Source of the DNA: Synura sp. LO234KE
Taxonomy: Eukaryota; Sar; Synurophyceae; Synurales; Mallomonadaceae
DNA length: 12,608 bases
Assembly (NCBI GenBank): GCA_015143735.1
Contig: VKHC01000386.1
Span: 1-12,608 of the forward strand
Direction of reading: 5' to 3'
Shown here: positions 1 to 8,638 of the stretch, one piece after another
Layout: every line of letters starts with the position of its first letter
Position numbering within the stretch: the stretch's first letter is position 1
Position numbers and translations under genes: made by a program
The notes under the pieces: generated by a model
The model's input: the letters and a program-made list of their open reading frames with translations, nothing else
What the model was told of the DNA's origin: nothing
Databases searched by the model: none

Positions 1-1287
1 CGTGGTGCCGAAGGCAATTATTGGCGTCCATAAAAAATCAGGACTGCTGATTACAATATGGTACTAGTAGGAGCATGAGCCAGCCGCCAGTACAATTACA
101 CAGCAATTCTTAGTCCGTCAACTGGTACGACTAAATGTGCAATAGTACATCCTCGTGGCAAGTTATAGAACCGCGGGGGTCCTCACCAAGCACACTACTA
201 CCTTCACCCACACATCAAAAGCAACACCAGCAACGATTCAAACTATAAAATCCATCTGCATCTGATCATCCACCACCTCGGGGGCAGCTCATTACTGTTA
301 AATTCGCTTCCTCTTATGACAATAGGCACCATGGTAATGATAAGCATAAAGTGAGGATCTTCGCGATGAGGAACTCGCTCCTCCTTACAGGAAGATGCTG
401 TTTCTGTCGCTCGCCTTTTTCATCCCCACTTATATTATCATGATTCATCAGTTAATTTTACGCTTCGCTTGAGGAGGACCTGTGTCTATGGCTTCCTGAC
501 TGTACTATGGAAGTAAAAGACACCGCCATTAAAAGCTAGAAATTGATGGTGAGTACTATCCTCATGGCTGGACGAAATACTAAACTCTCGAAATAATAAT
601 CTTTTTAACATACTGAGATAATGTGCCTCCACCACCTTTCACTTTCTAAACAGTTAACTAATAGCGGTGATAAATTTAATTTTGATTATAGCCCTAGATT
701 CTGGATAGGATCAGTCACCATGATTCGATCGCCACATGAAGGGTAAAGAAAATCTTATGAAAGCAATGACGACAAAGCAAAATATACACTTCCGAAAAGG
801 CCCCAAGATTCTCTACACATTTAATTAGATGCATGTATCCCATCGCCCATCACTTTTAGCTCACTCCGGTTCGCGTCTTTTTGCGTCTTGCCTAGTTTGT
901 TGCGTTACATCCTTTAGTAAAATAGGGTACACAGAGGATTCTTTTATTGTTCGAGAAATTAGGGTACATAGAGATGCTGTACATGTTCTTGATAATTCTC
1001 GCTGAATGATGGAATATCAAGTATGAAAAGTAAAGTAGACGTCTTTAGCAAATAGCCCCATGAGTAATTGGTAGAATGAAAATGCAACGATAACATTGAT
1101 TCCAAACAAATATTTCTTTCCGGTCTATGATCGTATGAATATAGTCAAGTATGTTGATTAGATTAATCGTACATATATCTGTGATTTAAGAAGTTGTGGG
1201 GGGAGCAGGGATTTCGCAAAGAGATATCGAATTATATTCGATTCATGGAGGTAGGTGAGGTGTTGATATAGATAGACCGAAAGGGAT
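1..1287. other. AT-rich stretch with no supported gene
   Basis: No frame on either strand is long or distinctive enough to call a gene. The only item worth noting is a 25-residue plus-strand frame at 395-472 starting MLFLSLAFFIPTYIIM, which is almost entirely hydrophobic and could be a membrane anchor or chance. A GGTGAGTAC sequence near 548 resembles a splice donor but has no convincing exon in front of it. I see no RNA gene here. Confidence 0.5.
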
Positions 1288-1647
1288 TGTGAGTGCCATT
1301 GGTGATCACGGGGTCCCGTATTTAGTACAGAAAAACGAAAATGATAAATGCGTTGCCATGATAAATGTCGTAAAAAATCAAAATGATGATTTTTTCATGT
1401 TCGTGATAAATCGCGGTGAAGTCGATTTTTTCCAACATGATATATCACGGCAGGTGATATTTTTTTTAATGAAATATCGAGAATTTGTAATTTTAGATAA
1501 ATTTAGTTCGATATGGGAATGACACCACCAAAAGATTTCAGCATTTTTCATATAAACGTTTCGAATTATGACGGTTTTCTAGCACCTAGGGTTCATTTAG
1601 AGGTGATTTAGATCATTTTCATCTTTATAGCATTTAGCCTAAAACAA

Positions 1648-1932
1648 CCGTATTTATTACGGCAGCTAGTGACTAGACCGTTATTAATTACCACCATATT
1701 TATTGCGGTAATTTCTTTCATGCGCCGTAATTTATTACCATCGTATTTATTACGGTCTTCCGTAATCAATTGCGGATTTTGATAAATACGGTTTTATAAA
1801 TTTATTTCACCGCAAAGTATTGCGCGCGGCTCCGTATATATTACTGTAAAATTCAACGTAATTACAATGATTATTGTGGTAATAATTTCAGTAATAAATA
1901 TCTTTTTACCGTGATTTATCACGGTGGTCCTG
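1648..1932. repeat. Degenerate 16-bp palindromic satellite array
   Basis: The stretch is filled with variants of CCGTATTTATTACGGT, itself close to an inverted repeat (CCGTAA against TTACGG). In the best part (about 1678-1757) successive variants follow each other at 16 bp: an ACCGTTATTAATTACC form, an ACCATATTTATTGCGG form, a poor copy, a CCGTAATTTATTACCA form and a TCGTATTTATTACGGT form. Spacing becomes irregular further right. Related words such as GATAAATCGCGG and ATATATCACGG occur back to about 1340, so the array may once have been longer. The weak plus-strand open frame at 1289-1522 overlaps these words and is probably a by-product of the repeat rather than a gene. Confidence 0.7.
1908..1925. 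repeat. Inverted repeat within the satellite
   Basis: ACCGTGATTTATCACGGT has 8-bp arms (ACCGTGAT and ATCACGGT) around a 2-base centre. It is the cleanest palindromic copy in the satellite and shows that the unit has dyad symmetry. Confidence 0.8.
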
Positions 1933-2154
1933 TAATCTCCGATGGCATAATTAACTTCGTATCTGGCAAGGAGGTACAAGCGATTCAATTGCATGAACTT
2001 GTTATTAGCGTTATTTATGCCGCCAAATTGAACATTATTTAAATATTCTCGTTCTACTACCTAACGTTGTTCAGTTTTCGACACATAATCTAATTGGTAC
2101 TTGCACCATTCAACGACAAGTATAGAAAATGTGCTCTTATTTAGTACCAAAGCA
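1933..2154. other. AT-rich spacer
   Basis: No gene, repeat or regulatory element can be supported. It separates the satellite from the block of minus-strand open segments that begins at 2155. Confidence 0.4.
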
Positions 2155-2661
2155 TTAAAATCCAAGTATTTCGAAATGGCATAGTGAACCGTATTGTCGC
2201 GGAGTCCAGGCTCTCACTTCAGTATACAAAACCTTCAACATATATCGCGTCAGCTTATCATCTGGTCCGCATTTGGTATACTCCGAGTTGAGAAAGTTAC
2301 CTGTCACTTGGCCTTCATAATGATGTTAATGCATTGGAACCATCGGTTCTCGACGAACCAGAAGTGTACAAAGAAATCTAGTGCGATATGCCTTTGGCTT
2401 CTTTTGATCAGCAGCTAGTTTCATTTCTTTACTCTCCTTTCCTTTCAAACTTACCTTCTGTAGGCATACGATTTTTGTTCCTCGCAAAGATGAGTAATCG
2501 GAAATTATTTTCATAGGATCTTCCGAATCTCTCAAAAAATATTCTATATCTATATCTTCAATCGAAAAATCTGGGAGCAAACCTGGAAAAAAGTGCCGAT
2601 GTTGATGCCCCTCACCTACAACACCACTAGTCTTGAACGATTTCAACAAGTTTAGTAGTCC
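2155..2661 (-). pseudogene. Uncharacterised coding-like segment with one in-frame TAA
   Basis: Read on the minus strand, one frame stays open from 2661 down to a TAA at 2155-2157, interrupted only by a TAA at 2326-2328. It has 169 codons, counting both stops. The first part has an acidic patch (SIEDIDIEYFLRDSEDP) and then a lysine-rich stretch (QKVSLKGKESKEMK). After the internal stop the frame continues with mixed, globular-looking sequence including EYTKCGPDDKLTRYML and RAWTPRQYGSLCHF. I recognise no family and no catalytic motif. There is no convincing initiator methionine. It could be a decayed exon of a gene or transposable element on this strand, or chance: the uninterrupted 107-codon part is only modestly longer than expected in random sequence of this composition. 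Confidence 0.22.
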
Positions 2662-3122
2662 CTACAATCTTTCATCTTGAAAAAGCAAAACAAATCGTTG
2701 TCATTCCGAAAATCTTATAGTTAATTACGGCGGGGAAAGTTAGAGGACTAACAGAAGTGAGACGAAAACCACCGCACCCCCAACGAAAAACCACTCCCTA
2801 TGTACCAACTGGCAAGCCCCGTGACCGAGTGGGAAGCTGCGGGTGCCTTCACCCGGAGATACCCGTTATTCCCCAACTATGTCCCCGGACCCCGCAGGGA
2901 TGGTGGCAGCGGAGGGGCAAATTGTTGTCATTCATAGCGCAGGTCTCCCAACTTATCCAGTGAGAGCTAACCATTCCGGCGAATATTTACTATTCCACCA
3001 CTAACATGGTCTTGTTTTAACATTGATATCCATGAGTTGAAAAAAGTTTCGATTGGTCCAGTCCTTTAGACTTACATTATGAAATCTTGTTCTAGAATTT
3101 AAGTTGCCACTCTCAACTTCTT
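2662..3122. other. Gap containing a GC-rich island (about 2757-2945)
   Basis: The island stands out against AT-rich flanks and is rich in CCCC and GGG runs. A 68-residue plus-strand frame (2757-2963) is open mainly because GC-rich DNA has few stops; it is proline- and arginine-rich with no recognisable domain. Two short words in it, CGTGACCGAGT at 2820-2830 and AGGGATGGTG at 2896-2905, recur in the same order in the other GC-rich island near 11250-11370, so the islands may be remnants of one dispersed element. Confidence 0.4.
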
Positions 3123-3419
3123 CTACAAACTCCACAGATGAGTTTTTTCTTCACTGTAAAACATTTTGACGTAAAAAGCTTGATAGCTACTTAACTTTGA
3201 ACGTTCTTCTTTATCCTCCAACCAATAATGATCAGACCAGTTCTTAAAGTTAGATCTGATTAATAACATACGTAATTGATAAGCGCAAGTTTTATCACCC
3301 CTGCTCACTTCACCGTAGAATCCAGCTGGGTGAAATATAACGGAATCAGAAAAAGTTATATCTCCTTTGAATAGATAGTCCACAAGGTCGTCGCCGCTTG
3401 GTACTGTATAACGGCCCGA
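3123..3419 (-). pseudogene. Uncharacterised coding-like segment, possible exon
   Basis: On the minus strand a frame is open from just after a TGA (3420-3422) to a TAG at 3123-3125, 98 codons. It has no ATG near its start, so if real it is an internal or terminal exon; a TTATACAG sequence ending at 3404 would serve as a splice acceptor and matches the acceptor ending of the intron at 9769. The translation is varied and aromatic-rich, for example FHPAGFYGEVSRGDKTCAYQ and NWSDHYWLEDKEERSK. I recognise no family. It lies in the same orientation as the neighbouring open segments, so these may be pieces of one broken or spliced gene. Length alone does not exclude chance. Confidence 0.22.
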
Positions 3420-3450
3420 TCAGGGTATATTTGCAAAATAATTTTTCTAT

Positions 3451-3996
3451 TTAAACACAAACTCTCTCTATTTGTGTTGAGCGAATGAAACGAGTACTAT
3501 TTGCCATGTCAACTGGGGGTTCCAAACCCCTGGGTTGCGCCGACGATGGTAATGAGGATTCCATTATTAGAAGAAGTAGGGCCGACGCTGAGGTTTTAAA
3601 ACTACCTCCCTCAACATCAGCAGCAACATCATTGTCTTTGCTATCAGTTGTGGGATTCCGGTTAAAGGTTTTGAAATAATCGAGGTCTTCATCATTAGAT
3701 GCGTTTGAGCTGGATGAGGTTTTAACGCCACTTTACGCAACATTAGCCACAGTATAGCTGTCTTTCCTATTAGATATTGAAACCGATAATTCCGCTTGGA
3801 TTGATTTACCCGGCGCGTTCTTCATCGGTCGTTTCTTCCCTATGATTGCATCAAAAACGCAACCAGCATTATCGTAAGCGTTCACTCGTCCAGCGTCTAA
3901 ATCTTCGCAATCGTCATTCTCCTCATTTAACCAGTCAAAATCGTCAAAATCATTCGACACCAGCATTAATTCATCTGAAACATGGTTATTGTTATC
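3451..3996 (-). pseudogene. Acidic, serine-rich coding-like segment with internal repeat and one in-frame TAA
   Basis: The minus-strand frame runs from 3996 to a TAA at 3451-3453 with a single interruption, a TAA at 3733-3735 (182 codons in all). The first half is strongly acidic (SNDFDDFDWLNEENDDCEDL) and the second half serine-rich, as in a disordered regulatory tail. The sequence around the internal stop is repeated about 42 codons later: KTSSSS after the stop corresponds to KTSASA in the second copy, and the stop aligns with a glycine codon there. This suggests the stop was created by mutation of a once open repeat. I recognise no family, and the only methionine start (3964-3966) is not specially marked. 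Confidence 0.25.
3554..3780. repeat. Degenerate tandem duplication, period about 126 bp
   Basis: The sequence from 3715 (starting TGAGGTTTTAA) and the sequence from 3589 (also TGAGGTTTTAA) align without gaps for 59 bases, with 42 identities by my hand count. Similarity extends upstream in weaker form (GAGGTCTTCATCATTAG at 3682 against GAGGATTCCATTATTAG at 3554). The offset is 126-128 bp, and 126 is a multiple of three, so the duplication preserves the minus-strand frame described above. Confidence 0.65.
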
Positions 3997-4219
3997 TTAT
4001 ATTAATCCTGACCTACTCTACCATAATCGTCAACCTCCTCATACAATTCTTTGAACACGTTGAGCTCCGGCAAATATTTCTCGGGATCACCTGTATCTCG
4101 TTCTTTGAAGTAAAATGACGTTTTCGCAAGATTGTGCCTTAATCCGCACATAGAATTTCTCATCGTTACTCCGGTCAATGTTCCATTAATTGGTTCAATT
4201 TAAATCCTATTGAACTCAG
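3997..4219. other. Spacer, no supported gene
   Basis: Both strands carry only short open stretches. The plus-strand frame crossing 3846-4118 is antisense to the acidic segment and has no domain that I recognise. Confidence 0.35.
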
Positions 4220-4378
4220 TCACTCTTCGTGCAGTTTTAGAAATTGCTTAGTACGAAACATTGTTCGCCTGCAAGGTGACCTTGGAAGTACGTTCCTTCT
4301 AGCGTATTCATCAACCCTAGTAATACCAACTACATGTGTAATAATCTGACGCGTTCGCGATTCCCATTTACCAGCAAA
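4220..4378 (-). pseudogene. Short basic coding-like segment
   Basis: A 52-codon minus-strand frame ends in TGA at 4220-4222. It is basic, with arginine-rich stretches (RVDEYARRNVLPRSPCRR), and has a balanced amino-acid mixture. It lies in the same frame as the segment at 4643-4774, separated by several stops. No family is recognised and it may be chance. Confidence 0.15.
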
Positions 4379-4513
4379 TTACAATAGTATTCAAGAAAGA
4401 ATATGATTTTCTTTAAAATTGAGCACTTTTTAGATGAAAACTTGATTTTCAATCTTTTGTGGCTTTAACAACATCAGCAGGAAAATCTGAACCCCGGCGA
4501 ACGACACATGCGG

Positions 4514-4539
4514 CATTGCAGTTTTAGTAAACTGCAATG
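4514..4539. repeat. Perfect 11-bp hairpin
   Basis: CATTGCAGTTT and its exact complement AAACTGCAATG are separated by the four bases TAGT. The pairing stops cleanly on both sides. It could form a stable hairpin in RNA from either strand or be a trace of a small inverted-repeat element. No poly-U tract or gene end is tied to it. Confidence 0.75.
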
Positions 4540-4642
4540 AGATAAGAAGGACATCCTTCTCCAATTGCTACATAGTATCAAAATTTGCTGATATCGTTGC
4601 GAAAGTATTTTAAAATAAAATTAATTATCCGCGCTGTAGTAA

Positions 4643-4774
4643 CTATAATGAAATATCGAGCCCAAATCCTCCTTCAACAGAAGCAAGGTTATTCCACTTA
4701 AGTCCGTTCATTTCTTCCCATGCGCCCCAAATCACATCTTCAATCGTTTGGAATTCCGGAACCGTTTCTTTCTC
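4643..4774 (-). pseudogene. Short coding-like segment, tryptophan-rich
   Basis: A 43-residue minus-strand frame between two stops reads like a protein core (EFQTIEDVIWGAWEEMNG, then LKWNNLASVEGGFGLDI), with three tryptophans in a short span. There is no start codon of its own, so it would be an exon or a fragment of a decayed gene. It neighbours the segment at 4806-4961 in a different frame. No domain assignment is possible by eye. Confidence 0.2.
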
Positions 4775-4805
4775 TTAAAATAATGACTTGCTACTCTCCG
4801 CATGC

Positions 4806-4961
4806 CTACGAAAGGAAAGGTTCCTTCAGCAGAATATTCTGTACTAACGGTTTCAATTTATATTTCATCACCATAGCCAATTTTTTCAGTTCACTCCGAA
4901 AATTACTACCATATAAACTATATAACTGATCTCGTAGGGGCGTTCCGGTCAAAATGTTTTG
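4806..4961 (-). pseudogene. Short coding-like segment with an LTGTPL sequence
   Basis: A minus-strand frame of 51 codons begins QNILTGTPLRDQLYSLYG. LTGTPL followed by a polar residue and L..L resembles helicase motif III of SWI2/SNF2 ATPases, but the DEAH box that should lie a short way upstream is absent from the adjoining frames, and what follows does not match that family. The same frame continues upstream to about 5147 with a TAA at 4962-4964 and a TAG near 5065. I treat the resemblance as a weak hint only. Confidence 0.15.
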
Positions 4962-5410
4962 TTATCTGATATAGAATGAAGTATAATGCGTTCTGGTATT
5001 GGTGTTTTGATATTGCACGAACATCGTTTCGTATTTCTCTATATACCGTATGCAATCGTTTGCTAGCTAAGAATTAATTCTGCACTTGCAATCAGTTGAT
5101 TGACGACTTTCCAGGAAAAATGGAATGAACATAACCAGATGCTGAAGAGGATGACTTCGTACATAATTAGCAGATACGGTATTGACATTACCATTCAATT
5201 TTTCAACTCATGTTGGTCCTGGATACTAGTTTTGTTTGGTTTGATTTTGTGATCGCATTACAAACCTGTAGAACTTTTCCTTGATACCGTTTTCAAGAAA
5301 TACCCTTACCCTTTGGCGTTCCTCTACTAAATTGACCTCATCATCGCGAACATTTTAACCCTTGAAATATATTCTTGTTTTCTTCGTATCTATTCTACTC
5401 TAGTTATGCA
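4962..5410. other. AT-rich stretch, no supported gene
   Basis: Apart from the stop-broken minus-strand continuation noted for the LTGTPL segment, nothing is supported here. A run of TATTCTA words near 5390-5400 leads into the microsatellite. Confidence 0.35.
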
Positions 5411-5493
5411 TATTCTATTCTATTCTATTCTATATTCTATTCTATTCTATTCTATTCTATTCTATTCTATTCTATTCTATTCTATTCTATTCT
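5411..5493. repeat. TATTC pentanucleotide microsatellite
   Basis: About 83 bp of nearly perfect tandem TATTC units. One unit near 5431-5436 is disturbed (TATATTC); the rest is regular. This length and purity indicate recent slippage. Confidence 0.97.
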
Positions 5494-6443
5494 GTACTAT
5501 TAATGAGCTGCAGATCTGCACCTTGTATTTGTCCGTAGAAGATATCTTCGATAAAAATAGGCCACAACCAATCCAAGAATAATTTTTTTGTCAGTGTGTT
5601 GATCACAGATTTAATATATTGCTGTACGAAAGAGCCCGCCCAATAATCAATTTCGAATTTTAGTTTTGTTAAGAATTAGTCGATCACCTGTCTATTCTTC
5701 AGTTGTAGGTCTATTGCTTTTTATTCCAAGTATATACTACAAAACCGAATAAGGATGTTCGTTTGTGTTCAATTGTTCGACTATATAGCAAGAAGTTGTG
5801 GTAAGGGGACTCGCGCGGCTCAGTATGATAGTCAATGGGGGCTGGCTGACTATTTATTTTGGATTTGTTTGTATCCGTCCGTTAATTTACTACCTGATTT
5901 TCACAATTTGAATGCCAACTCAACTCGCTATCTAACAACGCACTAGTAACTATATATTTTTTATGCGTTTGCTAAAATAACCGCCCCAGACGAACTCTAA
6001 CCACTTAAGTCAATGGATGCTTTTCATAGGTTATTTCTTGACATATACTCCCTTCTTATCTGCTCTATCTTTGCTATCAATATTATCTATTCGACCGTAT
6101 CTTCTTTTTGTTATTTAACTTTGTGCGTACTCTAACCAACCAGCTATATTTCTATTTTTCTTACGTAGAGGCCTCCAATTATATTTCTTTATTCGCACTC
6201 TTATTGCCCAACTGTTTTTCCTGATATTGAATCTGTGCTTTTAGAGACTTGTCCGACAATTTGGAAAAATTATGTATCACTTTTTGTAGGTGCTGCTTTA
6301 TTTGATCCAGAGAACGTCCCTAGGCACTGCATTTACGCATGGTGTATAGACTTGACATAGCACGTTGTCTATGCAGTTGTCTTCCGGAACGGCTTATAAT
6401 AGTACTTGTAGTAATTATAATAGGTGTCATTTTCTCTGTAGTA
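5494..6443. other. AT-rich stretch with one doubtful small open frame
   Basis: Most of the stretch holds nothing that I can support. The one candidate is a 63-residue plus-strand frame at 5755-5946, starting with an ATG that has A at -3. A TATATAC sequence lies about 25 bases upstream, too close to the ATG for a usual promoter. Its product would contain cysteines and tryptophans (for example SQWGLADYLFWICLYPSV) but has no known domain, and its length is within chance expectation. A pyrimidine-rich run covers about 6050-6240. Confidence 0.3.
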
Positions 6444-7200
6444 GACACCGGCAATGCCGGCGTTAGACACCGCATAGATATATACCAACTTCAGGCACAG
6501 AACGTACACACCCTTTCTAGACACCGAGTTCAGACTCCGTGGTTCGACACCACGTTCAGACATCGTGTCCAGACATCGGCCATTGACACCGTGTTAGACA
6601 CCGTCTTGAGCCACCGTACTTAGACATCAGGTTTGGACACCAGCCCGTGTTTAGTCACCGGCCATATAACCATAGTCACCATGTCCGTGCTTAGACACCG
6701 GTTTTTGACCCTTGTTTAGACACCACCCATATGCTCCGTGTTTGGACATCAGACATAGATACCATTTTTAGACTGCGGGTATTGACACCACACATTATAG
6801 ACGTGAACACCGTATTTAGACCACTAAGGCTGGTGTATCTGAACACGGTCTCGACATCGGATATCTATGGCCGGTAACTAGACCGCGTTTGGTCACTGGC
6901 CTTATACATAGAGTCTAGATTACGGGTTTAGACACTTGGCACGACACCATGTCTAAACACCGTGTTTAGTCACTGGCCATAGAAACCGTGTTAGACACCA
7001 GTATACGCACCGTGTTTAGTCACCAGTTTCAGAAGCCATGCGTACTAGTGTAACACTAGTCGTCACCGCATTTAGACAACACCGGTTCGAGACACCAGAT
7101 TAGTAGAGCCGTCGGTATATAGACACCGAGCGTTGCTACCGCTATTGTCTACTGGCCTTAGTCGCTGGAGTATAGTCACCGTCCGTAGCCCAGGCTTAGT
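6444..7200. repeat. Degenerate 13-bp minisatellite, consensus GACACCGTGTTTA
   Basis: Variants of GACACC recur throughout. In the clearest stretch (about 6521-6640) they come every 13 bases with one or two changes each: GACACCGAGTTCA, GACTCCGTGGTTC, GACACCACGTTCA, GACATCGTGTCCA, GACATCGGCCATT, GACACCGTGTTA (one base short), and so on. Further right spacing loosens, GTCACC replaces GACACC in many copies, and units containing GGCCATA are inserted. The unit is not a multiple of three, so the open frames crossing it are not genes. The right edge fades out near 7200. Confidence 0.9.
7044..7060. repeat. Near-perfect palindrome inside the minisatellite
   Basis: ACTAGTGT, a single A, then ACACTAGT. 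The 8-bp arms interrupt the 13-bp pattern, so this is not merely a repeat unit. Confidence 0.8.
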
Positions 7201-7760
7201 CAGCCGCAGCATAGTCTAGTGTCTATAGTGGTGTAGCACGGTGTGTGGCAATAGCGTTGTTGGCTAATGCTAGGTAATTATAGTACCGATGCCGATTAGT
7301 CGTCCTCAACTATCAGCGTCGTTTTCCGCCGTTAGCGGTCCCATGCCGGCGATGGAATCGTTCTCTTCTGTCCCCTTTACGTCAGCCAGGAGTGCCAGCC
7401 GCCGTTCTTGCTAGTCTGCCTTCGAAAGATCAAGTCGAGGCTGCGGCCCAGTTCGGTTCTCAGACTCTACGGAGCTCCTGCTGTACTTCTGGTGGTGCAC
7501 AATCATGGTTCTGATGTTGCTTGTCCTGACCTTGCGTATGGAAACGTCGCGGTCGACCTCGCTCGTCAGAATTTAGTAGCAGATTATGTCTACTAGACCC
7601 CACCCTTGCCGCCGCGCCACTCACGCTGAGATCGATACCCTCGCCTCTCTATCCGCAAATTGCACATAGATAGTGCGTCGTTCGTTTCACGCACACCTCC
7701 CCCCTCTTACGATTGGCACCGGGTGCACTGCGTAGGTTTTTAACCTGTCTTAAATATCCG
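7201..7760. other. GC-richer stretch, no convincing gene
   Basis: From about 7290 the base composition rises well above the flanks. A plus-strand frame is open from 7336 to 7596 (87 codons with its stop, no ATG at a useful place) and its translation (for example GSDVACPDLAYGNVAVDLAR) is unremarkable. Another plus frame is open over the same bases, as expected where stops are rare. It could be an exon or a degraded element, but I cannot support either. Confidence 0.35.
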
Positions 7761-8638
7761 TTTAGCTAGCAATAAATAAGAACTATAAAATTTTTGGATC
7801 GCGTTTTCTGATTCTCAAATGCTATTCTGGAGAAGGAAAAGCACCCAGCAATATATCGTCGCTTGCTCGGACACCTGCAGGTGGGGAGGGGGCACGCCTG
7901 AGCCGGAACCGGCATTCATATAGGAAATGTGATTAATTAGAGCATCTTAAGCGTGCAAATGCTCTCGTCTCTCGTAACATTATTAGGCACGTCACCTGGA
8001 GCATGCGAAGCGCTAGTTTAACTATAATGATAGTATAGACAAATTAAAATTAAAATATTAACATATTCAAAGATTCAATAATTTTTCCAATTCAACATGA
8101 TGATAAATTTAATTAACCGGAGCTCGAGAATAGTGATCAAAATAATCTCCGCAAATAACGAAAAGAGCACAATCATTAAGAAAGCAATTAAGTCTGTTGT
8201 TGTAAAGCTAGTATTAGAAAACAAAATAAATTGCTATTTTCCTCCATCAAATATTCAGCTATCGAATTTATGATTTAAATTAAATTGAAAAATAAGTGGT
8301 CAAGAATCCGAAGTAATTGTAGTAGTGACATTAGCTCGTCATAAATTAGGGGAGGTGGAAAAAAATCCAAACGCAAAATATGTCGAGGCATAATGCTACA
8401 AGCGACCATGACGAACCTAACGATCTAATGCAAAGATTTTCAACGCATTTCATCCAAATTTTGCTATGAATCTATAAACAAAGCACTAAATAATTCGCCG
8501 TTGTAATTACATGAATAAATTCAGTTTCGGTTTCAATAAGCAGGGAACAATACTGCGTGATTCTGACACGGCATTTCGTTACAAGTTCTGACGTGTTATT
8601 AATAACCCTCCTGGAAATCGCCTATACTGGACATAAGC
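7761..8638. other. AT-rich sequence upstream of the glycosyltransferase gene
   Basis: No gene is supported. A 12-bp perfect palindrome, CACCTGCAGGTG, lies at 7872-7883 in a small GC-rich patch, followed by GCCGG and CCGGC around an AA spacer near 7902-7913. In-frame TAA TAA codons at 8600-8605 shut the frame upstream of the ATG at 8639, so a longer N terminus in that frame is excluded unless there is an upstream exon. Confidence 0.45.

Noticed and set aside
1289-1522. 77-residue plus-strand open frame
   Set aside because: It starts with GTG, overlaps diverged satellite words (GATAAATGCG, GATAAATCGCGG) and has no domain; its length is expected by chance.
2811-2905. Zinc-knuckle-like CHHPC...H on the minus strand of the GC-rich island
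   Set aside because: The spacing does not match CCHC knuckles and the final cysteine is missing; the frame is short and ends nearby.
4806-4961. SWI2/SNF2 helicase suggested by LTGTPL
   Set aside because: There is no DEAH box or Walker A motif in the neighbouring minus-strand frames, and the following residues do not fit; one six-residue match is not enough.
6339-6623. Open frames on both strands across the 13-bp minisatellite
   Set aside because: They are products of the repeat; the unit is not a multiple of three and the translations are repeat-driven.
6444-7200. CRISPR array
   Set aside because: The repeats are short (13 bp), degenerate and contiguous with no unique spacers of constant length, and the window is eukaryotic in character.
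7336-7596. Possible exon or retrotransposon fragment in the GC-richer stretch
   Set aside because: Open length is explained by composition and no protease, polymerase, integrase or gag motif is visible.
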